Origin: Altererythrobacter sp. KTW20L
GTDB lineage: Bacteria; Pseudomonadota; Alphaproteobacteria; Sphingomonadales; Sphingomonadaceae
Length of the DNA stretch: 64,000 bases
Direction of reading: 5' to 3'
NCBI RefSeq assembly: GCF_023501975.1
Contig: NZ_JAMFLH010000006.1
Coordinates: 124,001-188,000, forward strand
The position numbers and the translations under genes are program-made. Below the pieces are notes generated by a model. It saw nothing but the letters and a program-made list of their open reading frames with translations. It ran no database searches and was not told where the DNA came from. Positions 54,324 through 62,849 of this stretch are shown here, piece after piece (position 1 is the stretch's first letter; each line of letters opens with the position of its first letter).

Positions 54324-54524
54324 ATGCAGATCATGGTTCGCGATAACAATGTCGAGCAGGCACTGCGCGCTCTCAAGAAGAAGCTGCAGCGCGAAGGCGT
54401 GTATCGCGAGATGAAGCTGCGCCGCCATTATGAAAAGCCCAGCGAAAAGCGCGCCCGTGAAAAGGCCGCCGCCGTGCGCCGCGCCCGCAAGATGGAGCGC
54501 AAGCGCCTGGAGCGTGACGGCTGA
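54324..54524 (+). CDS. rpsU: 30S ribosomal protein bS21
   Basis: The 66-residue product is the small basic ribosomal protein S21, which sits near the anti-Shine-Dalgarno end of 16S rRNA and helps start translation. It reads [20 protein letters not shown] and continues with [21 protein letters not shown], the family pattern. It stands alone, with two hairpins after it (54526-54544 and 54556-54589). The second has a T-run and is a clear terminator. Confidence 0.96.
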   Translation: MQIMVRDNNVEQALRALKKKLQREGVYREMKLRRHYEKPSEKRAREKAAAVRRARKMERKRLERDG

Positions 54525-54555
54525 GCTTGCGCCTTTAGCGCAAGCATTTCAAACA

Positions 54556-54589
54556 GGGGCGTGGAGAGGCATCTCTCGCGCCCCTTTTT
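54556..54589 (+). terminator. Rho-independent terminator after rpsU
   Basis: GGGGCG (54556-54561) pairs with CGCCCC (54579-54584), with AGAG/CTCT inner pairing, and TTTTT follows. It stands 30 bases after the rpsU stop and ends before the FKBP gene. Confidence 0.85.
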
Positions 54590-54638
54590 GTTTGTTTCGA
54601 ATACCCACGTAATCCGTTCTTTTCAGGATCACCCCCCG

Positions 54639-55220
54639 ATGACCGAAGTTACCCGCGTACCGCTGCAGCCCATCGCTTCGGGCTCGATGATGAAGTTCTG
54701 GCTCGGCGTGCTCGTCGGCGCGCTGCTGGCCGGCGCGGTGGCGTGGTTCCTGACCCGCGAAGAGACAGTCGATGTCGATGTGGTGACGGCCGGCGAAGGC
54801 GCCAGCCCGGCCGAGGATGACCTGGCCTTCATCGAATATGTCGGCAAGCTGGAAGACGGCACGGTGTTCGACCAGTCGCCCCCGCGCAGCGGCATCCCGC
54901 CCGAGATCGACCACCTGATCCCGACCGGCGTGCCGATGGAACTGTCCACCGCGATCCCCGGCTTCCGCGAGGCGCTGATGCAGATGCAGAAGGGCGGCAC
55001 CTACGAAGTCACGATTCCGGGCCACCTGGCCTATGGCGCCACGCCGCCTCCCGGCTCGCCCATTCCGCCCAATGCCGAACTGACCTTCGAAGTCACGCTG
55101 CATGATTTCCTGACGCCCGCACAGGTGCAGGAACGCTCGCAGCAGATCAACGAAGCGATGATGGCGGCCCAGGCAGGCGCTGCCGACGGGGAGGGCGGGG
55201 CTCCGGCTCCGGCACAGTAA
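54639..55220 (+). CDS. FKBP-type peptidyl-prolyl isomerase, membrane anchored
   Basis: A 193-residue protein with one N-terminal membrane anchor (about residues 18-40), so it faces the periplasm. The FKBP domain (about residues 60-155) has EYVGKLEDGTVFDQSP, the IPGFREALMQMQKGGTYEV segment, LAYGATPPPGSPIPPNAELTF and the aromatic FEV strand. This fits a proline isomerase aiding periplasmic folding. A short Ala/Gly-rich tail follows. It is followed three bases later by the DUF4153 gene. Confidence 0.92.
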   Translation: MTEVTRVPLQPIASGSMMKFWLGVLVGALLAGAVAWFLTREETVDVDVVTAGEGASPAEDDLAFIEYVGKLEDGTVFDQSPPRSGIPPEIDHLIPTGVPMELSTAIPGFREALMQMQKGGTYEVTIPGHLAYGATPPPGSPIPPNAELTFEVTLHDFLTPAQVQERSQQINEAMMAAQAGAADGEGGAPAPAQ

Positions 55221-55223
55221 GCC

Positions 55224-56987
55224 ATGGCAGAGGGGGGCGCGGCAGTGGATAGCGCGCCCGACCCCGAGGTTGTCCTTCAAGATTGGCCGCCGCGCCCCTG
55301 GGTGCTGGCGGCCATTCTTGCGTCTGCAGGGCTGCTGCTCCACTTCCTGTTCGACGGCAACACGCCCGACCCGATCGATGGTGCGGGCGCGGCCTTCGTG
55401 TTCTTCGGTGCGATGTCTGCCGCCTTCGCCCTCGGTCCGCGTCGATGGGTTGAAGCTTCCGTGTTCGCGCTCATCGTCGGCTTGGTCATGAGCGGGATCG
55501 CCTGGCAGGTGCTGCGCAGCGAGAACGTCTGGGCCGGGCGCGAGTTCGCCTTTGCCGCCGGCGTCTTCGCCGTGGTCATATCGCTGCCGCTGTTCCAGGC
55601 GCAGTTCCACCGCACGCGGTTCGCCACCGATTACAAGCTCACCCATTTCCACGTCTGGACCGACGCCATCAGCGGCGCGGGCGCGCTGGCCTTTACCGGC
55701 CTGTCGTGGCTGATGCTGCTCCTGCTCGACCAGTTGCTGGGGCTGGTGGGGATCGACGTGATCGAGAACCTTGTGCGCGAGGAATGGTTCGGCTGGGTCT
55801 GGAGCGGCGGGGCCTTCGGCACGGCGTTGGGGGTGCTGCGCAACAACCTCAAGATCATCGGTTCCTTGCAGAATGTGGTGCTGATCGTGCTTTCGCTGCT
55901 GGCCGTGCCGCTGGCGCTGGCGCTGGCGGTGTTCCTCGTCGCGCTGGCAGCGTCCGGCGGGCAGGCACTGTGGGATGCGACCGATGCGGCGACCCCGGTG
56001 CTGCTCACCTGCGCGGTCGGCTGCTTCGTGCTGGCCAATTCGATCGTGCGCGACGATGGCGAGGCGATCAGCCGCAACCGTGTGCTGCGCGTGGTGGGCG
56101 TGGTGCTGGCCGCAGGCGTGCTGCCGCTGGCCCTGTTCGCGGCGGTTTCCATGGGCATCCGCATCGACCAGCACGGCCTGTCGCCCGAACGGATCTGGGG
56201 CCTGATCGCGGTGATCGTGGCCGTGGCCTATGGCCTGGCTTACTGGGCTGGCCTCGTGCGCGGTTTGAGGAAGGACTGGGCTGCGCGTCTGCGTGACGCC
56301 AACCTCCACCTCGCCGCTGCGACCTGCGTGCTGGCCCTAATCCTGGCCCTGCCGCTATTCGATTTCGGCGCGATTTCGGCGCGCCAGCAGGTGGCCCGGC
56401 TCGAATCGGGGCGGGTGAGCGCGCAGGAGTTCGATTTCACCGCGCTGCGCTGGGATTTCGGCGATGCCGGGCGGCGGGCGCTGGCGCGGCTGGCCGAGGG
56501 TGAGGGCGACGTGGCTGAACTGGCCACGGCGGCACTCGCGCAGACCGAGCGGGTGTGGGATTGGAATCGCGATCTGGTTGGAAGGGGCTTTGTCGGCACC
56601 CTGCGCCTAGAGACTGACGATCCAGCCTTGCGCGGGCGGGTCGAGGCATTCCTCGATTACGAACCATGGCGCTGCGCAGATTACTGTGTCGCGCTTGATC
56701 TTGGCGAACTGCCCGCAGGCAGCCATCGGATCGCGTTGGTCCAGCGGTACGGTTACGAAACCGTAGACTTGCCAGCAGTAGGTGCGGACGGGGAGACAAT
56801 TGCGGCTGTGCCCGCAGACCCACGTGAAGTTGCGGCAGAGAATCCCGGCCCGTTGTCAGAGGATTCGGTTGTCGAAGTGCGGGAGGAAATGACCCGTTAC
56901 ATATACGTGGATGGCAAGAAGGTCGGCGAGCCGGTGGACAGCCAACCGATGGAAAGCCTGCTCATCACTATCCAGGACGCCGAATAG
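55224..56987 (+). CDS. DUF4153 domain membrane protein
   Basis: A 587-residue protein with about eleven membrane segments across residues 20-395. A soluble C-terminal region (about 400-587) has acidic residues and a final KKVGEPVDSQPMES motif. The pattern, with early YKLTHFHVWTDAISGAGA and later RDDGEAISRNRVL, matches the DUF4153 family of uncharacterised inner-membrane proteins. The C-terminal domain seems to be periplasmic. It follows the FKBP gene at three bases and ends about 36 bases before gatC. Confidence 0.85.
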   Translation: MAEGGAAVDSAPDPEVVLQDWPPRPWVLAAILASAGLLLHFLFDGNTPDPIDGAGAAFVFFGAMSAAFALGPRRWVEASVFALIVGLVMSGIAWQVLRSENVWAGREFAFAAGVFAVVISLPLFQAQFHRTRFATDYKLTHFHVWTDAISGAGALAFTGLSWLMLLLLDQLLGLVGIDVIENLVREEWFGWVWSGGAFGTALGVLRNNLKIIGSLQNVVLIVLSLLAVPLALALAVFLVALAASGGQALWDATDAATPVLLTCAVGCFVLANSIVRDDGEAISRNRVLRVVGVVLAAGVLPLALFAAVSMGIRIDQHGLSPERIWGLIAVIVAVAYGLAYWAGLVRGLRKDWAARLRDANLHLAAATCVLALILALPLFDFGAISARQQVARLESGRVSAQEFDFTALRWDFGDAGRRALARLAEGEGDVAELATAALAQTERVWDWNRDLVGRGFVGTLRLETDDPALRGRVEAFLDYEPWRCADYCVALDLGELPAGSHRIALVQRYGYETVDLPAVGADGETIAAVPADPREVAAENPGPLSEDSVVEVREEMTRYIYVDGKKVGEPVDSQPMESLLITIQDAE

Positions 56988-57023
56988 CTTGAAGGCTTTG
57001 AGGCTCGCCGCTAGTGCCAGCCC

Positions 57024-57326
57024 ATGTCCGTAACCCGAGAACAAGTGGCCAAGATTGCCGCGCTGGCGCGCATCAATGTGGACGAGCACGAGCTTGACCG
57101 CATGGTGCCCGAATTCAACAACCTCCTCGCCTGGGTGGAGCAGCTGGGCGATGTCGATACGTCCTCCGTCGAGCCGATGACCGCAGTGATCGAGCAGAAG
57201 CTGCGCCTGCGCGCCGATGTGGTCGATGCCGACCCCCTGACCGGCGGCGGCAGGCGCGATGCCATCCTCGCCAATGCCCCTGCCGCCGAACACGGCTTCT
57301 TCGGCGTGCCCAAGGTGATCGAATAA
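57024..57326 (+). CDS. gatC: Asp/Glu-tRNA amidotransferase subunit C
   Basis: GatC is the small stabilising subunit of the GatCAB enzyme that converts misacylated Glu-tRNA-Gln and Asp-tRNA-Asn. The 100-residue product begins [25 protein letters not shown], contains [22 protein letters not shown], and ends [16 protein letters not shown] as the family does. Its stop overlaps the gatA start by one base (TAATG). It is the first gene of the gatCA-oxidoreductase-unknown-gatB-trmL run. Confidence 0.96.
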   Translation: MSVTREQVAKIAALARINVDEHELDRMVPEFNNLLAWVEQLGDVDTSSVEPMTAVIEQKLRLRADVVDADPLTGGGRRDAILANAPAAEHGFFGVPKVIE

Positions 57327-58810
57327 TGACCAACCTCACCGATCTCGGCGTAAAGGCCATCCGCGATGGCGTGGCCTCGGGCGCGTTTTCCGCGGTTGAG
57401 GTGGCAGAGGCGTTCAACGCCAATGTCGCGGCCGCTTCGGCGCTCAACGCCTTCATCGTCACCACGCCCGACCACGCGCTGGAAGCTGCCAAGCAGGCCG
57501 ACGAAGCCCGCGCCGCGGGCAAGCCTGCGGGCCTGATGGCCGGCGTGCCCATCGGCATGAAGGACCTGTTTGCCACCCTCGGCGTGCAGACCACGGCGGC
57601 CAGCCACATCCTGGAAGGCTTCACGCCGCAGTACGAAAGCACCGTATCGCAGAAGCTGTGGGACGCGGGAGCAGGGATGCTGGGCAAGCTGAACCTTGAC
57701 CAGTTCGCCATGGGTTCGTCGAACGAAACGAGCTATTTCGGCAATGTGATCTCGCCGTGGCGGCGCAATGACGGCGGCAATGCCGCGCTTGCTCCCGGCG
57801 GCTCCTCCGGCGGCTCGTCTGCCGCCATTGCCGCGCGGCTGTGCCCTGCAGCGACCGGCACCGATACCGGCGGATCGATCCGCCAGCCCGCCGCCTTCAC
57901 CGGCATTGCGGGCATCAAGCCGACCTATGGCCGCTGCTCGCGCTGGGGCATCGTCGCCTTCGCCTCGTCGCTCGACCAGGCAGGCCCGATGGCCCGCAGC
58001 GTGGAAGACTGCGCGATCATGCTGGAGGCGATGGCAGGCTTCGATCCCAAGGATTCAACCAGCCTCGACATGCCTGTGCCCGCTTGGTCCACTTCGCTCA
58101 ACGCGGACCTGCGCGGCAAGAAAGTCGGCATTCCGCGCGAATACCGGATGGACGGGACCGATGAGGAAATCCTCAAATCGTGGGACCATGGCATTGCCTG
58201 GCTGAAGGATGCAGGGGCCGAAGTGGTCGAAATCAGCCTGCCGCACACCAAGTATGCGCTGCCCGCCTACTACATCGTCGCGCCCGCCGAAGCCTCCAGC
58301 AACCTCGCCCGCTATGACGGTGTGCGGTACGGCCTGCGCGACCTGCCCGATGGTGCGGGCTTGCAGGACATGTACGCCGCCACCCGCGCCGCCGGTTTCG
58401 GCGACGAGGTGAAGCGCCGCATCCTCATTGGAACCTATGTGCTCAGCGCCGGGTTCTATGACGCCTACTACACGCAAGCCATGAAGGTCCGCACCCTGAT
58501 CCGCCGCGATTTCGATGCCGCTTTCGAGAAGTGCGACGTGATCCTCGCGCCGACCACGCCCACCGCCTCGTTCCCGCTGGGCGACAAGGTGGACGATCCC
58601 TTGGCGATGTACCTGAACGACGTGTTCTCGGTGCCTGCCAGCCTTGCTGGTCTGCCCGCGATGAGCGTTCCGTGCGGCCTCAACAAGGATGGCCTGCCGC
58701 TGGGCCTGCAACTGATCGGCAACGTGTTCGACGAGCAGGGCGTGCTGAATGCTGGCCTCGCCATCGAACAGCGCGCTGGGTTTACCGCCGCACCGGAGCG
58801 CTGGTGGTAG
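57326..58810 (+). CDS. gatA: Asp/Glu-tRNA amidotransferase subunit A
   Basis: GatA is the glutaminase subunit that releases ammonia for the transamidation. The 494-residue amidase-signature protein has K79 (GMKDLF), a cis-Ser in [15 protein letters not shown] (about 160) and the nucleophile S184 in [14 protein letters not shown]. The C-terminal region carries [18 protein letters not shown]. No signal peptide is present, unlike the exported amidase at 29339. It overlaps gatC and ends two bases before the oxidoreductase start, so the genes are cotranslated. Confidence 0.97.
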   Translation: MTNLTDLGVKAIRDGVASGAFSAVEVAEAFNANVAAASALNAFIVTTPDHALEAAKQADEARAAGKPAGLMAGVPIGMKDLFATLGVQTTAASHILEGFTPQYESTVSQKLWDAGAGMLGKLNLDQFAMGSSNETSYFGNVISPWRRNDGGNAALAPGGSSGGSSAAIAARLCPAATGTDTGGSIRQPAAFTGIAGIKPTYGRCSRWGIVAFASSLDQAGPMARSVEDCAIMLEAMAGFDPKDSTSLDMPVPAWSTSLNADLRGKKVGIPREYRMDGTDEEILKSWDHGIAWLKDAGAEVVEISLPHTKYALPAYYIVAPAEASSNLARYDGVRYGLRDLPDGAGLQDMYAATRAAGFGDEVKRRILIGTYVLSAGFYDAYYTQAMKVRTLIRRDFDAAFEKCDVILAPTTPTASFPLGDKVDDPLAMYLNDVFSVPASLAGLPAMSVPCGLNKDGLPLGLQLIGNVFDEQGVLNAGLAIEQRAGFTAAPERWW

Positions 58811-58811
58811 C

Positions 58812-59372
58812 ATGCCCGGCACGCTGATCCTCAAGTTCCACCCCGGCTATGTGCCGTCGAAGGTGAATGCCGCGATGACGGCTGCGGTTGAGGGGCTGGA
58901 TGGGGTCGAGACGGTGGATATGTACGCCCTCTACCCGCACGAGGAGCAGCTGAAGGCCGCCGAGGATGCCGAGATCGAGCGGCTCTATCAGGCCGACCGC
59001 CTCTGCGTGCAGTTCCCCATCCACTGGTTCGCCGCCACCCCGCGGGCGATGGCGTGGCAGGACCTGGTGCTGAACCGCATGTTCTTCACCCACAAGGAAG
59101 AGGGCAAGCGGCTGAAGGGGCTGCCGTTCTTCGTGGCGGCCACCGCAGGGCAGGGCAAGGACACCTACCGCCCCGGTGGCCAGAACCTCTATCCGCTGGA
59201 GGAACTGCTGCGCCCGTGGGAATGCACCGCCAACCAGAGCCACTTCGCCTACGAACCGCCGTTCCTTGCCTACGGCGCGGATGATTACGACGATGCGGAC
59301 CGGGAGCGGGTGGCGGAAGAATTTGCCGCCCGTATCAAGGGGTGGACTGCCACCAAGCCCGAGGCGAATTAA
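58812..59372 (+). CDS. NAD(P)H-dependent flavodoxin-fold oxidoreductase
   Basis: A 186-residue flavodoxin-like quinone reductase (KefF/MdaB type). The central region has RLCVQFPIHWFAATPRAMAWQDLVLNRMFF, the FMN-binding and partner motif of this family. The PFFVAATAGQGKDTYRPGG segment carries the second flavin loop. The N-terminus (LILKFHPGYVPSKVNAA) is atypical in the first strand. It is inserted between gatA and gatB, two bases after gatA. It probably reduces a quinone or enone; no link to tRNA amidation is evident. Confidence 0.88.
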   Translation: MPGTLILKFHPGYVPSKVNAAMTAAVEGLDGVETVDMYALYPHEEQLKAAEDAEIERLYQADRLCVQFPIHWFAATPRAMAWQDLVLNRMFFTHKEEGKRLKGLPFFVAATAGQGKDTYRPGGQNLYPLEELLRPWECTANQSHFAYEPPFLAYGADDYDDADRERVAEEFAARIKGWTATKPEAN

Positions 59373-59653
59373 TGAAACGTTCGCTGATCGTCCGGCCACA
59401 AAATGGGTGGGGTTGGACCGATGGCAAGGCGACGGTTGATGAGCCTGCCGCATTTCGGGCCAACCTTCTTCCGCACGGCGAGGGTTGGGTTGGTGAGGTG
59501 GAGGACGGCCCATATATGGGTTGGAGATTAGATATGTCGAAGCGCCATGCAGGCGAATTTGACGGGCTGGTAAACGTGTTGATGCAGGACAGCGAAGGGA
59601 AACGAAAGCTGTCCGGGTATGCCGAAATCTCAAGGGACTTGATGGACGTATGA
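59372..59653 (+). CDS. Small unknown protein inserted before gatB
   Basis: A 93-residue, soluble protein that I do not recognise. Visible segments are [14 protein letters not shown] and the [18 protein letters not shown] part, then [13 protein letters not shown]. Its base composition is visibly less GC-rich than that of the flanking gat genes, which may reflect acquisition. It overlaps the preceding oxidoreductase stop by one base (TAATG) and the gatB start by four bases (ATGA), so it is translated in the same unit. Confidence 0.65.
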   Translation: MKRSLIVRPQNGWGWTDGKATVDEPAAFRANLLPHGEGWVGEVEDGPYMGWRLDMSKRHAGEFDGLVNVLMQDSEGKRKLSGYAEISRDLMDV

Positions 59654-61149
59654 GCAACTACCGCATCCACGGCGCAACGGGCGATTGGGAGGTCGTGATC
59701 GGCCTTGAGGTCCATGCGCAGGTCACCAGCAAGGCCAAGCTGTTCAGCGGCGCCTCCACCGAATTCGGCGCGGAGCCGAACGCGCAGGTCAGCCTCGTCG
59801 ATGCCGCCATGCCCGGCATGCTGCCCGTGCCCAATGCCGAATGCGTCCGCCAGGCAGTGCGTACCGGCATGGCGATCGAGGCTGAGATCAACAAGTGGAG
59901 CCGGTTCGACCGTAAGAACTACTTCTATGCCGACCTGCCGCAGGGTTACCAGATCAGCCAGCTCTACCACCCCATCGTGGGCGAAGGGAAACTGCTGATC
60001 GAGGCGGACGAGAAGGCGGGTATTCCGCACGACAAGATCATCGGTATCGAACGCATCCATATCGAACAGGATGCCGGCAAGCTGATGCATGACCAGCATC
60101 CGACCATGTCCTATGTGGACCTCAACCGCGTGGGCGTGGCGCTGATGGAGATCGTCAGCCGCCCGGACATGACTTCGCCCGCCGAGGCCGGGGCCTATGT
60201 GCGCAAGCTGCGCGCCATCCTGCGCTATGTCGGATCGTGCGACGGCAACATGGAAGAAGGCTCGATGCGGGCCGACGTCAACGTGTCGGTGCGCAAGGTG
60301 GGCGACCCCGAGCTTGGCACGCGGACCGAGACCAAGAACGTCAATTCCGTCCGCTTCGTCATGGCTGCGATCGAGCACGAGGCGCGCCGCCAGGTGGACG
60401 TGCTGGAGGATGGCGGCACGATCGTGCAGGAAACCCGCCTGTTCGATCCCGGCACTGGCACCACGCGGTCGATGCGCAGCAAGGAAGACGCGCACGATTA
60501 CCGCTATTTCCCCGATCCCGACCTGCTGCCGCTGGAACTCGATGACCAGTTCCTGGCCGATTGCCGCGCCAGCTTGCCTGAACTGCCCGATGCCAAGCGC
60601 AAGCGCTATATCGAGGAACTGGGCCTCAGCGAGTACAATGCGCGCGAACTGACCGCCGATGTCGAAGTGTTTGCCCGCTTTGAAACGCTGTTGGCGGCCA
60701 CCGCCAGGGGTATCGGCAAGCCCGAGAACGAGGTGGCCACGCAGGTCGCCAACTGGTCGCTCTCGGTCGCGCCGGGCGTGATGAAGGCGCTGGGCGACGA
60801 AGCCAATCCCGCCCACGCCACCGCCGAGGCGCAGGCCGCGATCCTCGACATGCAGGCCAAGGGCGAGATCAGCGGCGGGCAGGCCAAGGAGATCTACGAG
60901 ATCGTCCTGAAAACCGGCCGCGATCCCGCCGAGGTGGCCGATACCGAAGGCCTCAAGCAGCAGAGCGACTCTGGCGCGATTGAGGCAGCCGTCGATGCCG
61001 TCCTCGCCGCCAATGCCGACAAGGTCGAACAGTATCGCGGCGGCAAGGAAGCCCTGTTCGGCTTCTTCGTGGGCCAGACGATGAAAGCCATGCAGGGCAA
61101 GGCCAACCCCGGCGTGGTCAACAGCGTGCTGAAGGCGAAGCTGGGCTGA
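59650..61149 (+). CDS. gatB: Asp/Glu-tRNA amidotransferase subunit B
   Basis: GatB binds the misacylated tRNA and performs the phosphorylation and amidation steps. The 499-residue product has [21 protein letters not shown] near residue 18, the [17 protein letters not shown] segment and the [11 protein letters not shown] signature near 215. It has the C-terminal tail domain (YqeY-like), with [16 protein letters not shown]. It shares four bases with the upstream small gene. Its stop overlaps the probable CTG start of trmL. Confidence 0.97.
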   Translation: MSNYRIHGATGDWEVVIGLEVHAQVTSKAKLFSGASTEFGAEPNAQVSLVDAAMPGMLPVPNAECVRQAVRTGMAIEAEINKWSRFDRKNYFYADLPQGYQISQLYHPIVGEGKLLIEADEKAGIPHDKIIGIERIHIEQDAGKLMHDQHPTMSYVDLNRVGVALMEIVSRPDMTSPAEAGAYVRKLRAILRYVGSCDGNMEEGSMRADVNVSVRKVGDPELGTRTETKNVNSVRFVMAAIEHEARRQVDVLEDGGTIVQETRLFDPGTGTTRSMRSKEDAHDYRYFPDPDLLPLELDDQFLADCRASLPELPDAKRKRYIEELGLSEYNARELTADVEVFARFETLLAATARGIGKPENEVATQVANWSLSVAPGVMKALGDEANPAHATAEAQAAILDMQAKGEISGGQAKEIYEIVLKTGRDPAEVADTEGLKQQSDSGAIEAAVDAVLAANADKVEQYRGGKEALFGFFVGQTMKAMQGKANPGVVNSVLKAKLG

Positions 61150-61610
61150 CCCTGCGCCCTTCCATCGTCCTCGTCCATCCCGAAATCCCCGGCAATACCG
61201 GCGCCGTGGGGCGCACCTGCGTGGCGCTGGATATGGAACTGGTGCTGATCCATCCGCTCGGCTTCACCATCACCGATGCGCGAGTGAAGCGGTCGGGGCT
61301 GGATTACTGGCCCCATGTGCGGCTGGTGGAATTCCGTTCATGGGCTGCCTTCCTGGAAGAACGCCAGCCGCGTGATGACCAGTTGTTCCTGTTCGAGGAG
61401 TTCGGCAGCAGCAGCTTCTATGAACCGGAATATCCGGACGATGCGATCCTGGTTTTCGGGCAGGAGACCAAGGGCCTGCCCAAAGCCATTATCGAGCAGC
61501 ACGCGGACCGCCTGTTCAGGCTGCCGATGCGGTCGGAGCATATCCGCTCGTTGAACCTCGCCAACACCGTGGCGGCGGCGGCCTACCAGGCGCTACGCGG
61601 CAAGCTCTAG
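61146..61610 (+). CDS. trmL: tRNA (cytidine/uridine-2'-O-)-methyltransferase TrmL
   Basis: TrmL is a SPOUT methyltransferase that modifies the wobble base ribose of tRNA-Leu. The knot region near the C-terminus has [15 protein letters not shown] and the final [16 protein letters not shown]. The conserved N-terminal motif [16 protein letters not shown] lies upstream of the first GTG (61206). Only CTG codons precede it, at 61146 or 61152. I start at CTG 61146, which overlaps the gatB stop as CTGA; the 154-residue length then matches TrmL (about 157). If translation began at 61206, the conserved N-terminus would be lost. Start confidence is moderate; function confidence is high. Confidence 0.85.
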   Translation: MTLRPSIVLVHPEIPGNTGAVGRTCVALDMELVLIHPLGFTITDARVKRSGLDYWPHVRLVEFRSWAAFLEERQPRDDQLFLFEEFGSSSFYEPEYPDDAILVFGQETKGLPKAIIEQHADRLFRLPMRSEHIRSLNLANTVAAAAYQALRGKL

Positions 61611-62806
61611 CCGAACAGCGCCCATCCAGCCGCGCCACCAGCAGCAATTATCGCCGGGGCGACCCACCCGCCCTTCAACGAAAACGCGGCTGCCAGCGCG
61701 AGCACGAAGACCGGTGCGGACAGCAGCGGATCAGGCAGGCGAGCCCACGCCGCGGCGCCCAGTTGTAACAAGGTGGCGGCAATGACCCCCACGACAGCGG
61801 CAGCCACGCCATCCAGCGTGCGGTGGAGGCGCTGGTTCTCGATCACGGCCTCCAGCCGCTCAAACAGCAACAGCGAGAAAGCGAAGGCGGGTAGGAACAT
61901 GCCAGCCGTGATGGCCAGAGCGCCCGGTACGCCGCCCGCGATATAGCCGGCGAAGGTGGCGAAGATCACCAGCGGGGCGGGCAGCATGTTGGCAAAGGCG
62001 ACCCCGTCAAGGAACTCCCCGTCGCCAAGCCAGCCGCGACCCACGGTGTCTTCCCTGACATAGGGGATTGCAGTATAGGCTCCGCCGAAGGTCAGCAGCC
62101 CACCTTTCAGCCCCGCCACGAACAGCGCCAGCAGGGTGACATCCTGCGCGGGACCGCCAGGCAACGTGGGTGCAGGAGCTGTCGCTGGCAACAGCGCATA
62201 GGCCGCCACCATGGCGAGCGCGGCAAATAAAACGCGCAGGCCCGGCCGAGTGCTTCCGGCATAGGCAAAAGCGGCGGCCACAAGGGGCAGCCAGAACGGC
62301 ACGTCCGCCAGGGTGGCGGCTGCCGCGATGAAGCCCAGCGCCCACAACCATCTGTCTGTCAGCACGTGACCGCCGATCCGCTGGACCGCGCGGGCGATCA
62401 CCGCCAGCACCGCTACCTGCACGCCTAGCAATACGCTGTCGAAGGTGTCGCGCCCGGCGACCAGCGTTGAATAGGCAAAGCCGCAAGCCAGCATCAGGAT
62501 AAAGCCCGGCAGCATGAAGCCAAGCCCCGCCAGGATCCCGCCGATCCGTCCACGCGCAATGATGCCCATGTGGACGCACAGTTCGTGCGCTTCCGGGCCG
62601 GGCAGGATCTGCATCACCGCCAGCAGGCGGTTAAACCGTTCGAGCTCGATCCAGCGCCCCTCTGTCACCAGCGCCTGCTTGACCATGGCGATCTGCGCGA
62701 TCGGTCCTCCGAATGCGAGGCAGCCGAAGCGCAGGAATTTCAGGAACAGGGCTGGCAGCGATATCTGCGGTGGTGCGGCCGGGAGCTTGTTGTCGGGCAG
62801 GGTCAT
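61607..62806 (-). CDS. chrA: Chromate transporter ChrA
   Basis: ChrA is an inner-membrane CHR-family anion transporter that exports chromate; homologues also carry sulfate-like anions. The 399-residue product has two homologous halves: the first begins FLRFGCLAFGGPIAQIAMVKQ and carries the MQILPGPEAHELCVHMG segment, and the second has LLTFGGAYTAIPYVRED. About ten to twelve membrane segments are predicted. The start at 62806 has GAGGAG upstream. It is convergent with trmL and overlaps its stop by three bases at CTAG. Confidence 0.93.
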   Translation of the reverse strand: MTLPDNKLPAAPPQISLPALFLKFLRFGCLAFGGPIAQIAMVKQALVTEGRWIELERFNRLLAVMQILPGPEAHELCVHMGIIARGRIGGILAGLGFMLPGFILMLACGFAYSTLVAGRDTFDSVLLGVQVAVLAVIARAVQRIGGHVLTDRWLWALGFIAAAATLADVPFWLPLVAAAFAYAGSTRPGLRVLFAALAMVAAYALLPATAPAPTLPGGPAQDVTLLALFVAGLKGGLLTFGGAYTAIPYVREDTVGRGWLGDGEFLDGVAFANMLPAPLVIFATFAGYIAGGVPGALAITAGMFLPAFAFSLLLFERLEAVIENQRLHRTLDGVAAAVVGVIAATLLQLGAAAWARLPDPLLSAPVFVLALAAAFSLKGGWVAPAIIAAGGAAGWALFG

Positions 62807-62849
62807 GCAGGCTCCTCAGGCTGCCTGACTAGCTGCGCAATGCGCGAAA

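Noticed and set aside
54549-56309. Long minus-strand open frame of 586 codons
   Set aside because: Antisense shadow of the FKBP and DUF4153 genes; composition rich in His, Gln and Arg, typical of reverse frames.
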